Source: Acidobacteriaceae bacterium (lineage in GTDB: Bacteria > Acidobacteriota > Terriglobia > Terriglobales > Acidobacteriaceae). From it: a DNA stretch of 32,906 nucleotides. How positions within the stretch are numbered: the stretch's first letter is position 1; the number at the start of each line of letters is the position of its first letter. The notes beneath the pieces were generated by a model that was not told the origin of the DNA, did not search any database, and worked only from the letters and a program-made list of their open reading frames with translations. Positions 1 through 8,960 of the stretch are shown piece by piece. The stretch is from the NCBI GenBank assembly GCA_030037635.1, contig JASHQH010000040.1, forward strand, positions 1 through 32,906, read 5' to 3'. A program made the position numbers and the translations under genes.

Positions 1-87
1 GAATGAGAGGACTCAGGAATGGATTTTCTGGGAGGCTTTGGTAGCACATAGGAGGGGGGATATTTCGAGGGCAATCCACTTGATCCC

Positions 88-816
88 ATGGCATCCTCGA
101 CTTATGCGATTTACGGAGACAACAGCATTTTCTACACCATTTATTCAGCCTGCATACGTCCCTACATCACAGCTGAGACGGTCGTCCTCGAAATCGGACC
201 CGGGCGCGGCGCCTGGTCGAAAGCCTTCGTGCACCGAAACTGCCGGAAGCTTTATGCAGTCGACGTTGTGACGCCTGAGCACAGCGGATTTTGGAAGCAC
301 GTGGGTGAAGATCCACGCGTGGAATATATCGTCGCTAACGATCTGACTCTGCCCGGCGTACCGGATCAGTTAATTGATTTCTTTTTCTCATTCGGAGTGT
401 TCTGCCATCTCAAGCCGGAGATGTGCGAAGAATATCTTGGGGCTATGTTCCGCAAGATGAGGCCGGGTAGCCGGGGCTTCCTGATGATTGCGGATTTCGA
501 CAAATATGAGCGTTGCCGCGCAGAAGCGGGGCGGCTATCGATAGGCCGGTTTCTGACCGAACAGACAAGGAAAGTGTGGTTTCCTGCAAAACTGGGTTAC
601 TCGTTCGCGTGGCGCTATTTCCGAGGAAAGATGGATCTGGAGCCGGTATCAAAAGAGAGAGAGCATAATTTGTGGAGCCCGACGGCCAATTTCGGGTGGT
701 ACCACTGGGGAGTTGAGCGAGCCTGTAAGGCAATGTTACAAGCGGGCTTTGAAATCGTCGAGCGGGATGTTGAGGTGTGTCACCGTGACCCGGTCATTCA
801 CTTCAGGAAGGCGTAG
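88..816 (+). CDS. Class I SAM-dependent methyltransferase (exopolysaccharide locus)
   Basis: A 242-aa predicted cytoplasmic enzyme that should transfer a methyl group from S-adenosylmethionine. Residues 34-41 (LEIGPGRG) form the glycine-rich motif I of the Rossmann-like fold. An acidic residue at about 59 (AVDV) suits ribose binding. The stretch around 98-108 (FFFSFGVFCHL) is the usual motif IV position. No signal peptide or membrane segment is seen. The start is fixed by an in-frame stop at 49-51 with no other start codon between. The nearest purine-rich site (GAGGG at 67-71) is rather distant. The gene precedes gmd and fcl on the same strand with a ~100-nt gap, so a sugar or polysaccharide methyl group is a sensible guess for the substrate, but the sequence does not show it. 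Confidence 0.8.
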   Translation: MASSTYAIYGDNSIFYTIYSACIRPYITAETVVLEIGPGRGAWSKAFVHRNCRKLYAVDVVTPEHSGFWKHVGEDPRVEYIVANDLTLPGVPDQLIDFFFSFGVFCHLKPEMCEEYLGAMFRKMRPGSRGFLMIADFDKYERCRAEAGRLSIGRFLTEQTRKVWFPAKLGYSFAWRYFRGKMDLEPVSKEREHNLWSPTANFGWYHWGVERACKAMLQAGFEIVERDVEVCHRDPVIHFRKA

Positions 817-920
817 ATGGGTTATCACAGCTCTATCGATCAGAAGTTCTGTATGGGCGATCGCTGGTTTTACTAAGTGCGCATGGCGCGTTACGAAGCC
901 GATTGAGCGAGGAATGATAT

Positions 921-1991
921 ATGGCGAAAGTTGCTTTAATTACCGGGATCACGGGCCAGGACGGAGCGTACCTGGCTGAGTTGCTGCTGAGCAAGGGCTA
1001 CATTGTGCACGGCATCAAGCGCCGGTCGTCGTCGTTTAACTCCGCGCGCATCGACCATATCTACCAGGATCCTCACATTCCGGGCGCGCATTTTCAGATT
1101 CACTACGGCGACATGACTGACTCCACGAATCTGATTCGCATCATCCAGGCCGTGCAGCCCGACGAAATATACAACCTTGCGGCGCAAAGCCACGTGCAGG
1201 TGAGCTTTGAAACACCTGAATACACTGCTAACGCCGATGCCACCGGTGCGTTGCGCGTTCTGGAGGCTATTCGGATTCTCGACCTGGCGTCGAAGACTCG
1301 CTTTTACCAGGCTTCGACTTCGGAAATGTATGGAAAAGTCCAGGAAATCCCGCAGCGCGAAACCACTCCGTTTTATCCGCGCAGCCCCTACGGCGTGGCC
1401 AAACTGTACGCTTACTGGATCACAGTGAATTACCGCGAAGCTTACGGGATTCATGCTTCCAACGGCATCCTGTTCAACCACGAGAGCCCCATCCGAGGCG
1501 AGACCTTCGTCACGCGCAAGATTACCCGCGCCGTTGCTGCCATTCATCTGGGTGTGCAGAAAGTGCTGTATATCGGCAATCTCGACGCCAAACGCGATTG
1601 GGGCCACGCGCGCGACTACGTGGAAGGCATGTGGAGAATTGTACAGCAACCGGAGCCCGGCGACTATGTACTGGCGACCGGCGAAACACACAGCGTGCGG
1701 GAGTTTATCGAGCTTGCGTTCTCCAAAGTCGGGCGTACCGTTTCCTGGCGAGGAAAAGGTGTGGACGAGAATGGAATCGACTGCGCCACGGGCGAATCCC
1801 TGGTCAAAATCGATACGCGTTATTTCCGGCCCACCGAGGTGGACACGCTTCAGGGCGATCCCTCCAAGGCGCGCCGCGTGCTGGGCTGGAAGCACACTGT
1901 GACCTTCCCCCAGCTGGTTTCTGAAATGGTGAATGCCGATCTGGAAGTCATCGCGCGTGAATTCCATTTAAAGGCAGTGCATCATGAGTAG
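921..1991 (+). CDS. gmd: GDP-mannose 4,6-dehydratase
   Basis: A 356-aa short-chain dehydrogenase/reductase of the extended type. It converts GDP-D-mannose to GDP-4-keto-6-deoxy-D-mannose, the first step towards GDP-L-fucose. The NADP-binding motif GITGQDG lies at residues 9-15. The catalytic set is visible as T133 and E135 (STSEMYG) with Y157 and K161 (YGVAK). The substrate-binding segment around [15 protein letters not shown] (186-200) is the classical Gmd signature. Length matches the family (about 350-370). An AGGA site sits just upstream of the ATG. The 3' end overlaps the next gene, fcl, by 8 nt, indicating translational coupling of the two pathway steps. The family assignment is very secure. 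Confidence 0.97.
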   Translation: MAKVALITGITGQDGAYLAELLLSKGYIVHGIKRRSSSFNSARIDHIYQDPHIPGAHFQIHYGDMTDSTNLIRIIQAVQPDEIYNLAAQSHVQVSFETPEYTANADATGALRVLEAIRILDLASKTRFYQASTSEMYGKVQEIPQRETTPFYPRSPYGVAKLYAYWITVNYREAYGIHASNGILFNHESPIRGETFVTRKITRAVAAIHLGVQKVLYIGNLDAKRDWGHARDYVEGMWRIVQQPEPGDYVLATGETHSVREFIELAFSKVGRTVSWRGKGVDENGIDCATGESLVKIDTRYFRPTEVDTLQGDPSKARRVLGWKHTVTFPQLVSEMVNADLEVIAREFHLKAVHHE

Positions 1992-2946
1992 CTTCTCGCT
2001 GGCCAGGCGCCGCGTGTGGGTGGCCGGGCACCGCGGCATGGCTGGATCGGCGATCGTGCGCCGGCTGGAGCGCGAAAACTGCCAGATCGTCACAGTGGCG
2101 CACGCCGAACTCGATCTTTTGCGCCAGGCTGAAGTGTATGCATGGCTGGCTGCCAACAAGATCGACGCAGTCTTTCTGGCGGCGGCCACCGTGGGCGGCA
2201 TCATGGCCAACTCGACGCGGCCCGGAGATTTCCTATACGAGAATCTCGTGATCGAGACAAATGTTATCCATGCGGCCAAAAGTGCCGGAGTGAAAAAGCT
2301 GCTTTTTCTCGGTTCCTCCTGCATCTATCCGCGCCTGGCGGAGCAGCCGATGCGCGAGGAGGCGCTGCTCAGCGGCCCGCTAGAGCCGACCAACGAGTGG
2401 TATGCAATCGCCAAGATCGCTGGCATCAAGTTGTGCGCCGCCTATCGCCGGCAATATGGCTGTGATTTCGTTTCGGTGATGCCTACCAATCTTTACGGGC
2501 CCGGGGACCGGTACGACGCGCAGGAAGGGCATGTGGTGGCCGCGTTGATCATGAAGATTCACGCTGCCAAGGAGGCCAATAGCCCGACGGTTGAGCTGTG
2601 GGGCACGGGAACACCGCGCCGCGAATTTCTTTTTTCGGAAGATTTGGGAGACGCCTGCGTTTTCGTTATGAAGAATTACTCCGGCGAGCTGTTTCTAAAT
2701 GTCGGCACCGGGTGCGATATGACGATTCTTGAGTTGGCCGAACGGATTGCCGGGACTGTCGGCTGGAAGGGAACCTTCACTTTCGACCGCTCGAAGCCTG
2801 ACGGCATGCCGCGCAAGGTGCTGGACGTGAGCCGGCTGCGTGCGCTGGGCTGGACCGCTCCCACCGATTTCGAAGTGGGAATGAAGGAGGCATATGAATG
2901 GTATGTCGCCCATGCGGTTTCTCCGAATAAGGGATTTAGGAAATAA
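1984..2946 (+). CDS. fcl: GDP-L-fucose synthase (epimerase/reductase)
   Basis: A 320-aa SDR enzyme that epimerises and reduces GDP-4-keto-6-deoxymannose to GDP-L-fucose using NADPH. The nucleotide-binding motif is GHRGMAG at residues 15-21. Family knowledge places catalysis on Ser, Cys, Tyr, Lys and His. The matching residues here are S111 and C113 (SSCIYP), Y140 and K144 (YAIAK), and probably H183 (EGHVVAA). The block [17 protein letters not shown] is nearly identical to the enterobacterial enzyme. The ATG lies inside the 3' end of gmd (8-nt overlap), and the two catalyse consecutive steps. Also known as wcaG. Length is normal and all key residues are present. Confidence 0.97.
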   Translation: MSSFSLARRRVWVAGHRGMAGSAIVRRLERENCQIVTVAHAELDLLRQAEVYAWLAANKIDAVFLAAATVGGIMANSTRPGDFLYENLVIETNVIHAAKSAGVKKLLFLGSSCIYPRLAEQPMREEALLSGPLEPTNEWYAIAKIAGIKLCAAYRRQYGCDFVSVMPTNLYGPGDRYDAQEGHVVAALIMKIHAAKEANSPTVELWGTGTPRREFLFSEDLGDACVFVMKNYSGELFLNVGTGCDMTILELAERIAGTVGWKGTFTFDRSKPDGMPRKVLDVSRLRALGWTAPTDFEVGMKEAYEWYVAHAVSPNKGFRK

Positions 2947-2956
2947 TTGAGCAGTC

Positions 2957-3556
2957 ATGAGTTCTTCAACGCGCCCACGCGAGCGCACGGTACACCAGAT
3001 TGCCGGCGCGGACGATAACCCCTATCATCGAGATTCTTTCGGCTGGAAGCACAAACTTGCGCGCCTGCTCTGGCAAACGGCCTATCTGCTGCTGTACCGG
3101 CCCACGCCCCGGCCTATGCATGCGTGGCGATCCATGCTCTTGCGTCTCTTTGGCGCCAGGATGGGGCGGGGTTGCCACTTCTACCCGAGCGGCAAGGTAT
3201 GGGCGCCGTGGAACCTGGTCTGCGAGGACTGCTGCACGCTGGCCGATCAGGCTGAAATCTACAATCCTTCTCTTATCTACTTAGAATCCCACTGCATCGT
3301 CTCGCAACAGGCCTACATTTGCGGGGCGACCCACGACTATAACCATCCTGACTTTCCCATGGTCTCTTACAGCATGCGTCTGGGCGGGTATTCATGGATA
3401 TGCGCGCGCGCATGCGTGTCGCCGGGCGTGAACGTTGGCGAGGGCGCCGTGTTGGGACTGGGTGCGGTGGCCGGTCAAGACCTCGACCCATGGACCGTCT
3501 ACGGCGGCGTTCCGGCGGTCAGGCTGAAAGCCCGCACCATCACCAAGCCCGAGTGA
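2957..3556 (+). CDS. WcaF-like hexapeptide-repeat acetyltransferase
   Basis: A 199-aa protein resembling colanic-acid acetyltransferase WcaF and related left-handed beta-helix acetyltransferases, which transfer acetyl from acetyl-CoA to a sugar of an exopolysaccharide. The N-terminal part carries the WcaF-type opening (DSFGWKHKLARLLWQ, ~27-41). Residues ~75-185 hold hexapeptide-like repeats. The CGATHDYNHPDFPM segment (~121-134) contains the histidine expected for catalysis. The end GVPAVRLKAR is the usual GxPAK/R-type closing motif. It begins 10 nt after fcl and is most likely the last gene of the gmd-fcl transcript. The acceptor sugar cannot be read from sequence; fucose is plausible from context. 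Confidence 0.85.
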   Translation: MSSSTRPRERTVHQIAGADDNPYHRDSFGWKHKLARLLWQTAYLLLYRPTPRPMHAWRSMLLRLFGARMGRGCHFYPSGKVWAPWNLVCEDCCTLADQAEIYNPSLIYLESHCIVSQQAYICGATHDYNHPDFPMVSYSMRLGGYSWICARACVSPGVNVGEGAVLGLGAVAGQDLDPWTVYGGVPAVRLKARTITKPE

Positions 3557-4302
3557 CTTTACCTCGAAGCCGAGCGCGTTGGGAGCGTCAGGATCTGGTT
3601 TTGTGGCGATCGGCGCGTCGCGCGCATCTCAAGCCGCAGCTGAGTCCCGATCGAACCTCTTAGCTATCCGCTCATTCCTGCGCATTTTCCTCTTGGCCGA
3701 ACCCAGCCTCAAAACAGTAGAAAAATGTGCGTAGGCCCGCTCATAGCAGGAGTGGCATCGTACCGGTAGCTGCAGCAGAAACAAACGCGCAATATCGGCA
3801 ATACGGATTCGGGACCGCAGGATGCGGTTGGAAGAACAGGAATAACACTTCATTCTTGCTCCTTCGCATGCGGGGAGTTACAAGCGAATCCCCTAGTGCG
3901 CTCGAACAGGCATGCGCCTGACTTACACAAAGACCCGGGATGCGGTTTTGTGAATTAAGTGTAGGTTACAAAGAACGATCTATCTGTGGACGTTGGCCTT
4001 CAAGCAAATTTCATGCGATGAATCGAATTTGCTAATAACCTTCCCACGCTTTCAAGGCATCTAAGTCAAAACGGCTTCAAGGCGGTCCCCCTCGGGGAAT
4101 TTATCTATGGAGTACGGCCGATGTACCTTAATTCGCGGGACGCAGGCGACGCTTTACCCCTCTCGCGCGGTATGGTCGCGGAGACGAAAGATACGGCGAT
4201 GAGGCCGCCAGCGAACTTATCAGGGCGACGATCGTGCCCCACCGCAAGTCGTCACTGGCGTTCGATGCTGCGCAGATAGCCTGAAGTTGCTCATTTCACC
4301 CT

Positions 4303-4332
4303 GCAAAAAACTGGGGGGAGACCAGTTTTTGC
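4303..4332. terminator. Hairpin with A/T-rich stem (possible terminator)
   Basis: The arms AAAAACTGG (4306-4314) and CCAGTTTTT (4322-4330) pair perfectly over 9 bp around a 7-nt purine loop. One more pair is possible outside a bulged A. The T-run forms part of the stem rather than a tail, as in some bidirectional terminators. It lies ~750 nt after the acetyltransferase, so its role is uncertain. Confidence 0.35.
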
Positions 4333-4402
4333 GGAATGAACAATGAAAATCTGTAGCGAACGTTTTCAGATGCAGGAACGGCTATAGACTGCTGCATTCT
4401 TG

Positions 4403-4420
4403 ATAGTGGGTCAGTTTGAA
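4403..4420 (+). repeat. 18-nt copy of the end of a repeat element
   Basis: The sequence ATAGTGGGTCAGTTTGAA is found here and, reverse-complemented, at 23542-23559, where it forms one terminal inverted repeat of a 106-bp palindromic element. No second end is seen nearby, so this is a solitary or truncated element end. Confidence 0.6.
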
Positions 4421-4634
4421 AACTTCTCTCGGCGGCTAGAGCCCTTTCTTTTCTTTACGGCATTTGCGGCACGACTCAAACCACCCAAGCGACGAAGAGC
4501 TGTCGCTCCACCCCAGCGAGCAAAGAACGCTCGCCGGGGACCCCGGGTTCGCCGAGGACCTCGGTAAGTCGTGCCCTTTCAAAAACGGATTCAAACTGAG
4601 CCTCTACCCATTGGTCCGAACGCGCCAATTTGGA

Positions 4635-6599
4635 ATGATAAAGTGGGGAGTGATGATCGTTTGCAGTAGAGGTTGGTCGGCATCCTGGATGCCATATGCG
4701 TTAGGATTTGTCTTCATCTTTGCAGGGGCCGGATCGCTCAGCGCAGGACCGCCCTCGCCACCGGAAGGTGCACCCCAGACCACCAACACCGCCGCCATCC
4801 CGGCCGCAATTTGCCAGCCCGCCACGCTGGGGTCGCCCTACATACCTGTTGACAGTTGGATCTATCCCGCGATGCTGCGGATGTACTCGCTGGGATATGT
4901 GGACACACTCTATCTCGGCTTGCGTCCGTGGACGCGCAGCAGCGTAATGCGCATGCTCGAGGAGGCCGGCAACCTGATTGAGAGCAGTGAAGCGGACCAC
5001 AACCCGGGTGCCGAGGAAGCGCGTAAGATCTACGACGCCGTCAACCGCGAGTTGAGCTCTGATATGCAGGGGCCCTGCGGCCCACACCAGGGCGGCACGC
5101 GCGTCGAATCCGTTTACACGCTGATGCGCGGAATCAGCGGAACGCCGCTCGATGACAGCTTCCATCTCGGGTCGACCATCGTGAACGATTACGGCCGTCC
5201 CTTCGAAAACGGATTCAACAATTACTCGGGCGCCAGCGGTTATGCGACTGCGGGCCGGTTTGCGCTTTACGCGCGTGCGGAATTCCAAGGCGCGCCTTCG
5301 TCCAGCGGTTACTCGACCGCACTGGCCCAGGCGCTTACCTACGTGGACGGTACGCTGTTTTACGTGCCCGCTAGCTCGGCTCCATACGCGAATACCGCCG
5401 CGATTTACAGTCAGGCCACGATTCCCGTGGGCCCCATCGCGAGTGCTACCCAGGGTCGTTTCCTCGAGGCATATCTCTCCTACCAATACCTCAATCACGT
5501 CATCTCGTTCGGCAAACAGGACCAGTGGCTGGGGCCGGCGCAGGGTGCGAGCATGGCGTTTTCAAACAACGCGCAGAATTTCTATTCGTTCGAGATCAAT
5601 CGCATTGAGCCGCTTAATATTCCGGTGCTCTCGCGGCTGACCGGGCCTTTCCGCTATGAGTTTCTGGTTGGCGCTCTGCGCGGCCACAACTTCATGCCCA
5701 ATACGGCCTATGAAGCCAACCCGTCACCCACGTTACCGAACGTCACTACCCCGGGCGATCCCTGGGTACACGTGGAGAAAATCAGCTTCAGGCCGCTGCG
5801 CGATCTGGAGTTCGGCTTTGAGCGCACCGCACTTTGGGGCGGGGAAGGGCATTCGCCGGTCACGGTGGGAAACTTCCTGCGCAGCTTCTTCAGCACCTTC
5901 TCGCCGTCCGAATCGGTCAAGTTCGGACGCACCGATCCTGGCGCGCGCTTCGGCGCCTTCGACTTTTCGTGGCGCTTACCCTGGGTGCGCAATTGGCTCA
6001 CGCTCTATAGCGATTCCGAAGTGCACGACGACGTCTCACCCATCGACGCGCCGCGCCGCGCTGCAATCCGGCCCGGACTCTTTTTGTCCCACGTGCCGGG
6101 TATCCCCAGACTCGATGTGCGCGTAGAGGCGGCGTCGACCGCTCCGGCGGCTGTTGATCCGGGTTCCAATACATTCGGGCGCTTCATGTACTGGGAAGTA
6201 ATCGAAAAGCAGGGATACACCAATCAGGGCCAGATCTTCGGCGACTGGATCGGGCGCAACGACAAGGGCGGCCAGGCGTGGATTACCTATCACCTGAGCG
6301 GCAATGAGTGGCTTCAGGTGAGCGCGCGCAATCAGAAGGCAGCCAGCGAGTTCATTCCCGGCACATTTACGAACACTACCGCGACGTGCACGTTCGAGAA
6401 TCCCTGCTGGACGCCGGGCGGTACCACGCTCAATGACATCGATTTCGAAGCCGTCAAACGCGTGGCCAAAGATCTGGAGATCAAAGGCAGCTTCGCCCTG
6501 GAGCATTGGAAGGCTCCCATCTACCTGCCGGGCGAGCAGACCGTTACCACCACCGATATCCAGGTGACGTGGTATCCCAGCCGCAAGGTAAGTTTCTAA
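4635..6599 (+). CDS. Wzi-family capsule assembly outer-membrane protein
   Basis: A 654-aa exported protein of the capsule-assembly Wzi type, an outer-membrane beta-barrel that helps hold or organise surface polysaccharide. The family look comes from an early segment with PVDSWIYPAMLRMYSLGY (~70-87) followed by GLRPWTRS, from FGKQDQWLGP (~292-301), and from alternating barrel-like strands to the end. The protein finishes in Phe (KVSF), typical of outer-membrane barrels. The frame stays open upstream to a TTG at 4464, but the ATG at 4635 begins a good signal peptide (hydrophobic core PYALGFVFIFAGAG, likely cut after SLSA) and was preferred. An ATG at 4653 is an alternative. The stop overlaps that of the convergent gene. 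Position next to gmd/fcl supports a polysaccharide role. Confidence 0.82.
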   Translation: MIKWGVMIVCSRGWSASWMPYALGFVFIFAGAGSLSAGPPSPPEGAPQTTNTAAIPAAICQPATLGSPYIPVDSWIYPAMLRMYSLGYVDTLYLGLRPWTRSSVMRMLEEAGNLIESSEADHNPGAEEARKIYDAVNRELSSDMQGPCGPHQGGTRVESVYTLMRGISGTPLDDSFHLGSTIVNDYGRPFENGFNNYSGASGYATAGRFALYARAEFQGAPSSSGYSTALAQALTYVDGTLFYVPASSAPYANTAAIYSQATIPVGPIASATQGRFLEAYLSYQYLNHVISFGKQDQWLGPAQGASMAFSNNAQNFYSFEINRIEPLNIPVLSRLTGPFRYEFLVGALRGHNFMPNTAYEANPSPTLPNVTTPGDPWVHVEKISFRPLRDLEFGFERTALWGGEGHSPVTVGNFLRSFFSTFSPSESVKFGRTDPGARFGAFDFSWRLPWVRNWLTLYSDSEVHDDVSPIDAPRRAAIRPGLFLSHVPGIPRLDVRVEAASTAPAAVDPGSNTFGRFMYWEVIEKQGYTNQGQIFGDWIGRNDKGGQAWITYHLSGNEWLQVSARNQKAASEFIPGTFTNTTATCTFENPCWTPGGTTLNDIDFEAVKRVAKDLEIKGSFALEHWKAPIYLPGEQTVTTTDIQVTWYPSRKVSF

Positions 6600-7456
6600 G
6601 GAAGCGTCTTGACGGGATAAACAGTCGCGGCTGAATGGTCAACGCTAACCAGTTGGCCTGCGGGACCGAACGTCAACGCCCACTGCATCGGCTGTTGCGG
6701 CGCTGCCACATCGACAAACCGCACGGTCGATCCACCGTACTTTTCAATCTGAATGGTTGGCGTGAACTCGATGGCAAAATCTGCAGTTTTCCCAGACGCT
6801 GGAGAAATCTGGGGACGAGGCCCGGTGAGCGCGGCGTAACAAAGCGCAGTTGGCAGCCAGTTGGGTTTCTGGTTCGCAGGCTCGTCGGCACGGATGCGGT
6901 TGAAGGCCGCAATGGCGAGCCCATTGACGGGAGCAGGCGAAAACGGTGCAAACCCGCGGCGCCGGATGGGAATGACGCGCACCTGGCCGTTCCCGGCGCG
7001 CGGAATAGCCGCGGAAAACAGAGTCATGTCGCCACTTCCGTTGTCCGCCTTATACAGCAGGAACAAATGCGCCGGAAGCGCTGCGCACACCAGTTGCTGG
7101 TAGCTCCAATTGCCACGGTCGAAATCGATGCCCACAAAGGTCGTAGCCTCGCCGATTGCGGCTTTTGACTTGTCGGCCAGCGCGCGGTCCTCCGCGCTCA
7201 TTTGCTCCCTGGTGCGGTACTCGACCGGCTTTCCCCCTGCCAATCCTTCGGTGCTGAATGAAAACGCAGTGGAGGGTTCAACCGGTGAAAGGGACTTGGC
7301 CGGGTATGAACCTGCCGAGATATCTGTAGGCGGCAGGGGCCTGGAAGGATATGGTGAGGCGGGAGCTTGTGTGGCTGTCTGTGCTCCGCACAGAGGGGAA
7401 AGCACACCCGCGACGGTGACCGCAAGGGAAATGGCCATGATCCTGACGTGCTTCAT
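6596..7456 (-). CDS. Secreted protein of unknown function
   Basis: A 286-aa protein that I do not recognise. It starts with a clear signal peptide (MKHVRIMAISLAVTVAGVLS, likely cut after LCGA). A Pro/Ser/Thr-rich stretch follows to about residue 60. A compact region then holds short motifs such as VGIDFDRGNWSYQQLVC, an Arg-rich IPIRRRG turn, and a C-terminal beta-rich part. Two conserved-looking cysteines (one in QQLVC, one in ALCYAAL) could form a disulphide. No catalytic motif or membrane segment after the signal is evident. It lies 123 nt downstream of the 199-aa barrel gene on the same strand, with a hairpin between them. Its stop codon overlaps that of the convergent Wzi-like gene (shared CTAA). 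No Shine-Dalgarno site is obvious. Confidence 0.7.
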   Translation of the reverse strand: MKHVRIMAISLAVTVAGVLSPLCGAQTATQAPASPYPSRPLPPTDISAGSYPAKSLSPVEPSTAFSFSTEGLAGGKPVEYRTREQMSAEDRALADKSKAAIGEATTFVGIDFDRGNWSYQQLVCAALPAHLFLLYKADNGSGDMTLFSAAIPRAGNGQVRVIPIRRRGFAPFSPAPVNGLAIAAFNRIRADEPANQKPNWLPTALCYAALTGPRPQISPASGKTADFAIEFTPTIQIEKYGGSTVRFVDVAAPQQPMQWALTFGPAGQLVSVDHSAATVYPVKTLP

Positions 7457-7549
7457 ACAGGGTCAAGACTACCATTTTCGGGCGGGGAAAAGTCTGTCCG
7501 CGCGCCTTGGCCAACGCGTAAAGTTGAGCTCATCACTCGAGCAATAGGA

Positions 7550-7573
7550 GTGCGGCCTTTTCGCCGGCCGCAC
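7550..7573 (-). terminator. GC-rich hairpin after the 199-aa barrel gene
   Basis: Arms GTGCGGCC (7550-7557) and GGCCGCAC (7566-7573) pair perfectly over 8 bp with an 8-nt loop, just downstream of the stop of the - strand gene ending at 7580. No T-tract follows on the - strand, so it may slow or only partly end transcription before the next - strand gene. Confidence 0.45.
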
Positions 7574-7579
7574 GGGCCA

Positions 7580-8179
7580 TCAGTGCTTTTGGTAGGAGTG
7601 CGAGAAGTCGTAAGAGATGCCGGTGGTAAAGCCCTGCGGATCCAGAGTTTTTCCGAGCAGGGGCCCGATCCAGATCTGATACTCGTAATCGCCGCGCCAC
7701 CAGAGGGGGCCGAGGAAGCGAAACTCGAAGCCGCCGCCGGAAGCGATCAACATGCGTGTGTCGTGGCTGTAACCAGGCCGCGGATAGAAATCGATGCTGC
7801 CCTCTTCAGCCAGAACCTTGAAAAGGGGATGGAACCTGTCGTTGATGCGCCAAGCGTACACGGGCCCGCCACCGATCGTATCCTGGCGCTGGTTATACTG
7901 CGCGGGAAGGTTTGGATCCTTGCTGATGTCGCGCCCCTCGGCCTCTATTCCGAAACCTTGCAGAAACGACGGCAGCTTTCCTGGATACCAATCGGCCCAC
8001 ACCGCGCCTCCCAGCATGCGCCCATGGCCCCAATCGACATCCCAACTGGAGGGCCCGGCGCCAATCGTCAGGTTAAGGCCGCCCCTCTGATATTGGGGAA
8101 CGACTTGGGAGAAAGCGGGGATCGCTGCGAACATGAGGCACACGATCAAGAGGGGAAACACGGACGGCTTGAAACGCAT
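7580..8179 (-). CDS. Small outer-membrane beta-barrel protein
   Basis: A 199-aa exported protein, probably an OmpA/porin-like beta-barrel. A signal peptide occupies residues 1-25 (hydrophobic VFPLLIVCLMFAAIP, cut after FSQ or AFS). The mature part shows barrel-like strands: LNLTIGAGPSSW, MLGGAVWADWYP, GFGIEAEGRDI, GGGPVYAW, GGGFEFRF and WWRGDYEYQIW. A near-terminal strand FTTGISYDFSH follows. The frame remains open upstream, but the ATG at 8179 has a strong ribosome site (AGGAG, complement of 8187-8191) and begins the signal peptide. Acidobacteria carry many such proteins of unknown ligand. No specific function is claimed. Confidence 0.78.
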   Translation of the reverse strand: MRFKPSVFPLLIVCLMFAAIPAFSQVVPQYQRGGLNLTIGAGPSSWDVDWGHGRMLGGAVWADWYPGKLPSFLQGFGIEAEGRDISKDPNLPAQYNQRQDTIGGGPVYAWRINDRFHPLFKVLAEEGSIDFYPRPGYSHDTRMLIASGGGFEFRFLGPLWWRGDYEYQIWIGPLLGKTLDPQGFTTGISYDFSHSYQKH

Positions 8180-8960
8180 TGTGCATCTCCTTGGTTTTCG
8201 CATGCTGCCTCTCATCGGGCGTCGGCTGCCGAGCATGCGCACAACTAAAAAACTGAAATCACAAGGCAAGAAAGCAGGGAATTGAGCTAGGGACGCAGCC
8301 TAAAAACTCCATGGAACTGCTGCGGAAGAGCGCGAGTCCACGTTGATGGCAAAATTCGAGCACCGTGGGTTCGAGATAGCTTTGTTTCAAAATACACGAC
8401 GCACGGCAAAAAGTTGCATAAACCCAGCAACTGCATTGCAACTTTTTTGATAGTGTACATGATATATCGAAACCCCTGAGGAAAAGACCACCCTTTTGTG
8501 TTACTCAAAGGCTTCCAGCTGCTTGGAAAATGATCGAAGCGCATGCGGGTCAGGACGCGACGATTCTGTCTTGAGAATCTTATGATCTATGCCGGCGGAG
8601 CCCGAGCGGAATATCCCCGACACGAACGACCCCGGCGACGCGATCAACGACGTGCTATGTGTGTTAATATCACTCGGCGAGGCACATTCGCCCGCGGCGG
8701 AGAATTTAGTAGGGATCAGCGTCTTTAGCGTTACCAAGGTAACCTATGATGGTGACGCACGCTGACCTCGCTTGACCCAACTTATTGAAGAAAGTGTGCT
8801 CTGCGTTTTACTCCTGTGATAGCTTAAATGGTGCCGTACGGAAGCCCGCTGCATTGGATTTTGTGCAAAGCCAGCCGGGTTCTGGCATGAAAGTCTGCTA
8901 AAAACTGATTTAATTCCACGTTTTCCACACTGTTGCATTCAATCTGCGGAGGATCTACGC
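8180..8960. other. Divergent intergenic region
   Basis: About 780 nt between a - strand barrel gene and a + strand OmpA-like gene, so it should hold both promoters. No gene is supported. Two inverted repeats are visible. One has arms AAAAAGTTGC (8408-8417) and GCAACTTTTT (8438-8447) around a 20-nt spacer. The other is a compact GTTACC-AA-GGTAAC palindrome at 8730-8743. Either could be an operator or RNA hairpin. No clear -35/-10 pair was identified. Confidence 0.5.

Larger units (their letters stand above)
3557..4634. other. Gene-poor interval between the fucose genes and the Wzi-like gene
   Basis: About 1.08 kb without a convincing gene. Short open frames exist on both strands, but none has a good ribosome site or recognisable protein. 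Two structures stand out and are listed separately: a hairpin at 4303-4332, and an 18-nt sequence at 4403-4420 that recurs in reverse orientation at 23542-23559. The promoter for the Wzi-like gene should lie here but no clear -35/-10 pair was found. The interval may be decayed coding DNA; nothing identifiable remains. Confidence 0.5.

Noticed and set aside
2..271. Open frame at the left edge as a possible end of an upstream gene.
   Set aside because: It overlaps the methyltransferase gene by ~180 nt and the translation after ~110 is clearly out of frame with it; the first ~85 nt are too short to judge.
936..1967. A 343-codon open frame on the - strand opposite gmd.
   Set aside because: It is a shadow of the strongly conserved gmd gene; its translation resembles no family and has no ribosome site.
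4464..4634. A 57-codon N-terminal extension of the Wzi-like protein from a TTG.
   Set aside because: It would bury the signal peptide inside the protein and has no ribosome site; the ATG at 4635 is better.
7367..8248. A 293-codon + strand frame running across two - strand genes.
   Set aside because: It covers two genes with signal peptides, one with a good ribosome site on the other strand, and has no plausible start.
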